Part shown: positions 33,201-37,730 of the stretch, in pieces | How positions within the stretch are numbered: the stretch's first letter is position 1 | How the letters are laid out: each line of letters begins with the position of its first letter | NCBI GenBank assembly: GCA_964429655.1 | Contig: CAYSCZ010000028.1 | Span: 1 to 37,730 of the forward strand | Direction: 5' to 3' | DNA from: CAYSCZ01 sp964429655 | GTDB lineage: Bacteria > Bacteroidota > Bacteroidia > Cytophagales > Cyclobacteriaceae | Length of the DNA stretch: 37,730 bases | The notes under the pieces: generated by a model | The model's input: only the letters and a program-made list of their open reading frames with translations | The model's database searches: none | Told to the model about the DNA's origin: nothing | Translations under genes and position numbers: made by a program

Positions 33201-34458
33201 AGATATTGAAAGGCAACTTAGTGAGGTTTCGTCAGATTTTAGCCAAACGTACGATAATGAAATCATTACCTGGCAACAAATTCAACGATCATTAGAGGAA
33301 AATGAAGTTGCTATGGAAATTCTTAGAGTCAGACATTTTGATCATACCTTTACTGATTCAGTAATTTATGCCGTACTATATTTAAAAGCGGACAGGGGAA
33401 ATGAACCAAGTTTACTGGTGATTTCTAATGGGAAGACGCTAGAAGATAAATATTTAAAATATTATCAAAATAGCGTAAAGTATCAGTTAGAAGATAAATA
33501 TTCGAAAGAATATTTCTGGGATCCGATTGCTAAAGCCGCTGGTAAACTATCAACCATTTATTTTTCTCCTGATGGTGTCTTTAATCAAATAAACCTTGAA
33601 TCAATCCCCACAGGAGATGGTAAATATGTTATTGATAATTCTAATATAATTTTGGTAAATAACACCAAAGATATCTACCTGAATAAGGTGAAAACAGATT
33701 TGGTAACAGAGGAAAAGGTTGCTTACATGTTTGGAGATCCTCTTTTTTACATAGATACAGAACCTGGAGATCCAGCACCAAATTCTGGACTGGCCAGAGA
33801 GCAAGCAGAAGTTATCCAAAGGTTGCCGGGTACTAATAAAGAAGTATTGGACTTAAGGAGTTATCTCTCTGAAAAAGGCTGGAAAACAGTTGATTATACG
33901 GAATATAAAGCACAGGAAGATAGCGTAAAAGAATTACAAAGCCCAAAAATATTTCATATAGCTACACATGGCTTCTTTAAGCCAGCACCGGACCTTCTGG
34001 CATCTAATCTGGAACTCAACGAAAATAATGCATATCAAAATCCGTTGCTAAGGTCAGGGTTGCTTTTAACAGGTGCAGGAGACATACTAAACGAAACGAA
34101 GTTTAACTATAACGTTCATCCTGGTATTTTAACAGCTTATGAAGCCATGAATTTAAATTTAGACAAAACTGACCTTGTGGTATTGAGTGCCTGTGAGACA
34201 GGGCTTGGTGAAATAACCTCAGGAGAGGGTGTCTATGGCTTACAAAGAGCATTCCTGGTGGCAGGTGCACGGTCAATCATTATGAGCCTTTTTAAAGTCT
34301 CCGATTCGGCAACACAGGAACTTATGGGTAAATTTTATAGATATTGGTTAGATAGCGGTGATAAAAGGGATGCCTTTATAAAAGCAAAAAAGGAAATACG
34401 AACCGAATATCCGGATCCTATTTATTGGGGTGCATTCGTTATGATCGGGCTTGATTAA
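30241..34458 (+). CDS. Secreted TPR-repeat protein with C-terminal CHAT domain
   Basis: The 1405-residue protein has a signal peptide (residues 1-22, ending IFGQSQ). A very long helical-repeat region follows (about 25-900), with TPR-type units such as DYLEEVKEIYTSGLGLFTEE and DYERSIEYLEQAKNIIQEKFG. A coiled-coil-like stretch (about 950-1015) comes before the CHAT domain (about 1060-1400). The caspase-like dyad is present: His1243 in IATHGFF and Cys1318 in VLSACETGLGE. CHAT proteases (separase and TPR-CHAT kin) cleave specific partners; some intracellular ones act with CRISPR effectors, but this one is exported and has no such neighbours. It starts 31 bp after mutB and is followed after 18 bp by the heme lipoprotein gene, suggesting a shared transcript. 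Confidence 0.93.
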   Translation: MKFILRLFVLVAIFIVPIFGQSQTVTKYDKKFNKLLSKAEDKFFDGDIAKARKYTSTVREKSIQKLGMSNKFLASAVVRESYYDFFMGNIRNLDKDLKEAISISKSVEGDGSVSHAELLLEISKIYSEYGNYLKANDYLEEVKEIYTSGLGLFTEERKVEYDYQKALILVGRGFYRDALELIESSLEFFKPKVYILEKDEAEKMARKVANLMITRADVMGKMGDNQAADAAFIENDTWIKKYISKNDILDYKNQFYNLRMLDKGGLSDDAAAKMYRKLYYGMAARYPGHYLTIEMRERLIKSYWTTENPADIKKQEKEYRQAIRKTYDRESIYRIYPDLLDYESNLKKPQDVESELYEFISDESIIPMYHPIKIKSFNFLVRLARLNGNPQNASKYLNEIMQIQKQLVGVDAPLYHLAKIKLANHLFTYSDDFERISRIYEESFINVVEPEMNYGHEDYIDISNNIAAFCKETDDFESANARLEESLLAARKKFDNQDPDYANVLSNVADLQIEMGRYKEAQENIEEAYSILDNSDLAIVYSYLSKLAVIDAKLLLEKGEYDLAEDNIESSQEARQKIVLNTSSDIDTDDLANIYLKVGSYQTAKEILNESIEEYKFLYGDNSRRLIKPNLLLAEYYLITGDYTEAETLSRNTESLIIKIYGEQSTKLLDYLLLISRIYSTLGDYERSIEYLEQAKNIIQEKFGAQNVKMAKVINQLALTKFYNGDPLSETESLLNQAEKLIGNELGVKIPAYADILKNKAIVYIAADQFAAATNYLDLAGSIWSDKIGKRNNINAATVSMLKGDIFYEQRQYNRADNYYEASKKRYEKMFNDTHPEYVKVLSRLSKTYFMKGNRSKAKKSIEEVLDNYHGFIKNYFPSLSEREKTKFWNTIKPDFEFYNSMIIDDYANNSKMIAEMYNNALVTKALLLNSTLKIRERILNSTDYKLKSLFSEWIRKKERLTNALSMTVEQLEENNIKTSKLEEEVEDIERQLSEVSSDFSQTYDNEIITWQQIQRSLEENEVAMEILRVRHFDHTFTDSVIYAVLYLKADRGNEPSLLVISNGKTLEDKYLKYYQNSVKYQLEDKYSKEYFWDPIAKAAGKLSTIYFSPDGVFNQINLESIPTGDGKYVIDNSNIILVNNTKDIYLNKVKTDLVTEEKVAYMFGDPLFYIDTEPGDPAPNSGLAREQAEVIQRLPGTNKEVLDLRSYLSEKGWKTVDYTEYKAQEDSVKELQSPKIFHIATHGFFKPAPDLLASNLELNENNAYQNPLLRSGLLLTGAGDILNETKFNYNVHPGILTAYEAMNLNLDKTDLVVLSACETGLGEITSGEGVYGLQRAFLVAGARSIIMSLFKVSDSATQELMGKFYRYWLDSGDKRDAFIKAKKEIRTEYPDPIYWGAFVMIGLD

Positions 34459-34476
34459 TATTAAGATACATTCGTT

Positions 34477-35073
34477 ATGAGGTATTATTTGTATGTTTTG
34501 ATTTTTCTATTTATTAGTTGCATTGACAACCATGACAAATCATCAGATAAGAATATTGAGGAGGTGGCCATGAAGGAAGGTAAGCGAATATCTTCATTAG
34601 CACAAAAGGCACTTGGAAGCCAACTGATGAAAAAGGTAAGTCAGGATGGTCCTGCTTCAGCTTTGGAATTTTGCAACCTGGCGGCCTATCCAATTCTTGA
34701 TTCCTTAAAAACAGGTATGGAGGTGATAATTAAAAGGGCAGCAATTAATAATAGAAACCCCAAAAACAGAGCCAATGAGGTAGAAAGCACTTTGATCCAT
34801 GATTATGAAAAACAATTGAAAAACGATGAACGGCCAGAGCCCAGGGTACAGATACTAAATGATAAAGATATTCTTTTTGTCGCCCCAATAAAAACAAAAA
34901 ATGCCCTTTGTTTAAACTGTCATGGTAAGGTAGGAAGTGAAATAAATGATGAAACTTCAGCAGCAATTAATGCATTGTATCCGAAGGATAATGCAGTAAA
35001 CCACAAGGTTGGTGACCTAAGGGGTATTTGGAGTTTGACCTTTAAAAAGGATGAACTAATAAAGTTGAAATAA
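34477..35073 (+). CDS. DUF3365 (Tll0287-like) c-type heme lipoprotein
   Basis: The 198-residue protein has a short signal peptide with a lipobox-like end (LFISC, Cys15), so it is probably a lipoprotein. A DUF3365/Tll0287-like sensor domain follows, with SALEFCNLAAYPILDSLKTG, and a single c-type heme motif CLNCHG (C145, C148, H149). The end LRGIWSLTF also fits this family. Such domains are heme-binding, PAS-like and thought to serve redox or gas sensing; the role here is unknown. It lies 18 bp after the TPR-CHAT gene, so the two are likely co-expressed. No clear terminator follows. Confidence 0.88.
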   Translation: MRYYLYVLIFLFISCIDNHDKSSDKNIEEVAMKEGKRISSLAQKALGSQLMKKVSQDGPASALEFCNLAAYPILDSLKTGMEVIIKRAAINNRNPKNRANEVESTLIHDYEKQLKNDERPEPRVQILNDKDILFVAPIKTKNALCLNCHGKVGSEINDETSAAINALYPKDNAVNHKVGDLRGIWSLTFKKDELIKLK

Positions 35074-35129
35074 AAAAGCCATTTACATTGTAAGTATCTT
35101 TTGTGTAAAAACATGTTTTTTTCTTCTGG

Positions 35130-35324
35130 TCAGTCATTTTGTTGACCTTTTCTTCCTCTTTCAAATGATTTTATCTCAGATGCATTGATGAAGCTGTATT
35201 TTTTTGGAGCATCTTTCTGTGCGCTAAACTTCGCGAAGTAAGCCACAGCAATGATAACCGATATCAGGATTCCCAGATATCTTAAATAGGGTAAAAAGTT
35301 CGTCCAATTGTTGATGTTTTTCAA
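35130..35324 (-). CDS. Possible small single-span membrane protein, TTG start
   Basis: A 64-codon frame encodes one hydrophobic helix (YLRYLGILISVIIAVAYFA, about residues 13-31) with a polar and then strongly charged tail (SFERGRKGQQND). The composition is coherent, and the charge pattern is that of a real small inner-membrane protein. The only start is TTG at 35324, which lowers confidence; there is no in-frame ATG. It lies downstream of the pckG terminator and converges on the heme lipoprotein gene. No family is recognised. If it is not a gene, 35074-35475 holds nothing else I can name. Confidence 0.4.
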   Translation of the reverse strand: MKNINNWTNFLPYLRYLGILISVIIAVAYFAKFSAQKDAPKKYSFINASEIKSFERGRKGQQND

Positions 35325-35476
35325 AAATATTATTTTTCGAGTTATACAATTAAAAAATTCATCCCCATAAAAAAATAACTTTATCCAGTCTAAAACCTGT
35401 TCTTACACTAATTATATAACCAATTAACGAATAAAAAGCAAGTGATGTGGTGATTCAATAGTATGATCTAAATCAG

Positions 35477-35512
35477 AAAATAAAAAAGCTGTCCTCAGTG
35501 AGAACAGCTTTA
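35477..35512 (-). terminator. Rho-independent terminator of pckG
   Basis: Read on the minus strand, AAAGCTGT and ACAGCTTT arms, extended by CTC/GAG pairs past a one-base mismatch, enclose a three-base loop and are followed by TTTTTTATTTT. The hairpin starts 35 bp after the pckG stop. It separates pckG from the possible small membrane protein gene. Confidence 0.88.
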
Positions 35513-35546
35513 AGCCGAAAATTATGAAAAATGATTATGATATTAC

Positions 35547-37409
35547 TTATCCAACCTCTGGAGCCAATCCCCAATGTTCAGGAGATCTCCATAATCCGGA
35601 TAATAGCAGCTCCCTCATGTTGAGGAATTCTTTTGGAATTTTGTCATACATTCTTTCAAACAACTCCGCGTGTTCCAAGAGTTCTTTCTTCCAATCTTCC
35701 CGGTCGATATCCATGATGTTATCAAAGTCCTCACGCGTGAAATCTTCATGTCCACTCATGTCCATATCCTCATACCGAGGCATCCAGCCCACAGGACTTT
35801 CTACTGCTGAAGTTTTTCCATTAACTCTATCTACAATCCATGCTAGAACACGCATATTTTCACTAAACCCGGGCCATGTGAAATTGCCATCTTCACCTTT
35901 TCTAAACCAGTTCACTCCAAATATTCTAGGAGGCTTTGGTAATTTCCTTCCAAATTGCAGCCAGTGATTAAAATAATCTGCCATATGGTAGCCACAGAAA
36001 GGAAGCATAGCAAATGGATCCCTTCTTACTTCACCCAGGTTACCAAATGCAGCGGCTGTTTTTTCTGATCCCATGGTAGCGGCTAGGTACACACCAAAGC
36101 TCCAGTTAAATGCCTGGTAAACCAGAGGCACTGTTGTACTTCTTCTTCCTCCAAATATGAATGCACTTATCGGAACACCCTCAGGATCTTCCCATCCATC
36201 ATCAATACTTGGGCATTGATTGGCGGGAGCAGTAAATCGTGCATTTGGATGGGCTGCCTTTTTTCCACTGCCGGGGTCAAATGGGTTTCCATGCCAATCG
36301 GTTAATCCCTCAGGGACTTCTTTGGTTAGGCCTTCCCACCATACATCGTTATCAGGGGTGATGGCAACATTCGTAAAAATTGAGTTTTTAGCGATTGAAG
36401 CCATAGCATTTGGATTAGTTTTTTCATTAGTACCAGGTGCTACGCCAAAATAGCCCGCTTCGGGATTAATAGCATAAAGCTTGCCATCTTTCTTTTGTTT
36501 TATCCAGGCGATGTCATCACCTACGGTTGTAACTTTCCAGTCAGAAAATTCTTTTGGAGGGATCATCATCGCAAAGTTCGTTTTTCCACAAGCACTTGGG
36601 AAAGCCGCAGCTACGTATGTTTTTTCTTTATCTGGGCTTTCAACACCCATAATGAGCATATGCTCTGCTAACCAACCCTCTTCCCTGGCCATTGTGGAGG
36701 CAATCCTTAAAGCAAAACACTTTTTACCCAATAAGGCATTTCCTCCGTAACCGGATCCATAGGAGATGATAGATCTTTCCTCAGGAAAGTGAACGATATA
36801 TTTGGTGTCTGGATTACATGGCCATTTCGCATCTTCCTGTCCAGGCTCAAGGGGCGCACCAACCGTATGCAGTGATTTTACAAAATCTCCATCAGTACCC
36901 AAAACATTCATCACCTTAGTACCCATACGGGTCATGATGCGCATATTTACCACAACATATTCTGAATCAGTTATTTCAATACCAATTTGAGCAATATCTG
37001 AACCAACAGGACCCATGCTGTAAGGTATCACATACATGGTTCTACCTTTCATACATCCATCAAATAACCCAATTAGTGTTTCCTTCATTTTATTAGGGTC
37101 TTCCCAGTTGTTGGTAGGACCTGCATCATCTTTCAGACGACTACAGATATAAGTGCGGTCTTCAACACGTGCCACATCACTAGGGTCTGAGAAGCAAGCG
37201 AAACTGTTGGGTCTTTTTTCTTCATTTAACCTGATGAATGTTCCTTTTTCTACCAGGAGGTCGGTGAGTTCTTTGTATTCCGCATCAGAACCATCGCACC
37301 AGTAAATGCCGTCAGGCTTACAAAGTGCCGCTGTTTCTTCAATCCACTTTATCAATTCATCATGTTGAACGGGGTAATCTTTTTTCAGGGATATTTCTGT
37401 GGTTTCCAT
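35547..37409 (-). CDS. pckG: Phosphoenolpyruvate carboxykinase (GTP)
   Basis: PckG interconverts oxaloacetate plus GTP and PEP plus CO2 plus GDP, linking the C4 pool to gluconeogenesis. The 620-residue protein is of the GTP class. It has the P-loop FPSACGKTN (270-278) with the reactive Cys274, the metal-site GDDIAWIK (from 297), YGSGYGGNALLGKK (217-230) and an N-terminal substrate block RVEDRT. It has GGRRSTTVPLVYQAF and the guanine-pocket FNHWLQFGRKLPKPPRIFGV, quoted in part. The length matches the GTP enzymes. It is monocistronic with its own terminator. It makes metabolic sense beside methylmalonyl-CoA mutase, which supplies succinyl-CoA from propionate. Confidence 0.97.
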   Translation of the reverse strand: METTEISLKKDYPVQHDELIKWIEETAALCKPDGIYWCDGSDAEYKELTDLLVEKGTFIRLNEEKRPNSFACFSDPSDVARVEDRTYICSRLKDDAGPTNNWEDPNKMKETLIGLFDGCMKGRTMYVIPYSMGPVGSDIAQIGIEITDSEYVVVNMRIMTRMGTKVMNVLGTDGDFVKSLHTVGAPLEPGQEDAKWPCNPDTKYIVHFPEERSIISYGSGYGGNALLGKKCFALRIASTMAREEGWLAEHMLIMGVESPDKEKTYVAAAFPSACGKTNFAMMIPPKEFSDWKVTTVGDDIAWIKQKKDGKLYAINPEAGYFGVAPGTNEKTNPNAMASIAKNSIFTNVAITPDNDVWWEGLTKEVPEGLTDWHGNPFDPGSGKKAAHPNARFTAPANQCPSIDDGWEDPEGVPISAFIFGGRRSTTVPLVYQAFNWSFGVYLAATMGSEKTAAAFGNLGEVRRDPFAMLPFCGYHMADYFNHWLQFGRKLPKPPRIFGVNWFRKGEDGNFTWPGFSENMRVLAWIVDRVNGKTSAVESPVGWMPRYEDMDMSGHEDFTREDFDNIMDIDREDWKKELLEHAELFERMYDKIPKEFLNMRELLLSGLWRSPEHWGLAPEVG

Positions 37410-37616
37410 AATTATATAAGGTTAAAAATAACTAAGGCTCAAAATTAACCACAGATATATTTGGAGTCATTGATATTCGTCACCCAAAAAAAAAGAATTT
37501 ATCAGGAGAAGCTGGTGACGATGTTCAACTATCAGCGATTGGGCATGGTCAGTATGTAGAAGAATTTCCTGATGTATCTCATCCCTCAACATCATGAAGA
37601 TTAGAAATCATTATCA
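37410..37616. other. Non-coding spacer with a short start-less open frame
   Basis: Upstream of pckG the plus strand has a frame open from 37436 to the TGA at 37595-37597 (53 codons) without ATG. It reads ...IFGVIDIRHP, then a run of lysines, and ends HGQYVEEFPDVSHPSTS. It could be a remnant of a gene or of the element whose repeat follows, but at this length chance is not excluded. The spacer should also hold the pckG promoter; I could not fix its position. Confidence 0.3.
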
Positions 37617-37685
37617 CAGAATTGTCATTAGACTTTCTATTACATGGTTAAATCCCTTCAAATCAGACACTTAACGTGTTATTGG
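37617..37685. repeat. Right copy of terminal inverted repeat
   Basis: This is the reverse complement of bases 1-69 with three substitutions. It contains ACACTTAACGTGTTATTGG at its outer end and continues outward into a further 45 bases of structured sequence that has no counterpart in the window because the left copy is cut by the window edge. Confidence 0.85.
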
Positions 37686-37730
37686 CTCGTCACCATAGCG
37701 ATGCTATGCCTCCTCGACCTAAGTGCCTGA
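37686..37730. repeat. Outer part of the repeat element, hairpin-forming
   Basis: CATAGC (37694-37699) and GCTATG (37703-37708) form a perfect 6-bp stem with a GAT loop. It is nested in a longer imperfect fold in which CTCGTC can face the later CTCGAC region and ACACTTA (just inside, about 37667-37673) can pair with TAAGTGC near the window end. Nested hairpins at an element end suggest a foldback or REP/IS200-605-like recognition structure, but no transposase is seen to support that. Confidence 0.45.

Noticed and set aside
30241..34458. TPR-CHAT protein as a CRISPR-linked (Craspase-like) protease
   Set aside because: It has a signal peptide, and no CRISPR array or gRAMP/Cas gene is in the window.
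35524..36990. Plus-strand open frames opposite pckG
   Set aside because: Antisense shadows of a well-conserved enzyme gene, with no promoter or family signal.
1..37730. Whole window as a composite transposon or integrative element bounded by inverted repeats
   Set aside because: The interval consists of core genes (dnaA, lon, purB, dxr, pckG) with no transposase, integrase or cargo; the repeats are better read as independent copies of a dispersed element.

Overview
The window looks like an A+T-rich chromosomal segment of a member of the Bacteroidota, most likely a Cytophagales-type marine or soil gliding relative; species cannot be read from it. The signs are a type IX secretion outer-membrane protein (PorQ), a PorE-like multidomain OmpA protein, a split methylmalonyl-CoA mutase (small plus large subunit), GTP-dependent PEP carboxykinase, an EVE protein, secreted TPR/CHAT and beta-barrel proteins, weak Shine-Dalgarno signals, and promoter candidates resembling the Bacteroidota pattern TTG-N18-TAnnTTTG. 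Genes are tightly packed, with several TAATG or ATGA stop/start overlaps and several convergent pairs only 0-10 bp apart. Both ends of the window carry the same 69-bp sequence in inverted orientation (66 of 69 positions identical), which suggests the segment is bounded by two copies of a dispersed repeat. Layout, left to right. (1) 1-392: repeat copy, then a start-less open frame fragment. (2) 393-4416: purB (minus), then on plus a ferredoxin-NAD(P)H reductase with its own 2Fe-2S domain, an unknown membrane protein and a YceI-family protein ending in a clear terminator. (3) 4419-10364: a seven-gene minus-strand run: EVE protein, secreted unknown protein, pyrR, pyrB, then an ECF sigma factor, a single-span putative anti-sigma protein and an outer-membrane barrel protein. 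(4) 10458-12864 plus: GT9-family glycosyltransferase homologue, SixA-like phosphatase, TonB-family protein. (5) 12871-17754 minus: lon, porQ and hslU, which links protein quality control with a secretion component; divergent from it is the PorE-like OmpA protein (17916-19904). (6) 19914-23903 minus: a GH3-family adenylating enzyme, dxr and rseP; divergent from it is a DegP/HtrA protease (23966-25429). (7) dnaA (minus) is divergent from mutA-mutB (plus), followed by a 1405-residue secreted TPR-CHAT protein and a heme-binding lipoprotein. (8) pckG (minus) with its own terminator, then the right repeat copy. Functionally the region is mostly housekeeping: purine and pyrimidine synthesis, isoprenoid synthesis, replication initiation, and C3/C4 carbon flow (propionyl/succinyl-CoA interconversion and PEP formation). 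A large envelope share (Lon, HslU, RseP, DegP, PorQ, PorE-like, TonB, sigma/anti-sigma/barrel) is consistent with cell-envelope biogenesis and stress control. I do not see a clearly undescribed system, phage, CRISPR array, tRNA or rRNA. The best leads are the terminal inverted repeats with their abutting gene fragment, the strongly shortened MutA, the GT9 protein lacking the catalytic-position Asp, the secreted CHAT protein paired with a heme lipoprotein, and the unknown secreted protein embedded ahead of pyrRB.
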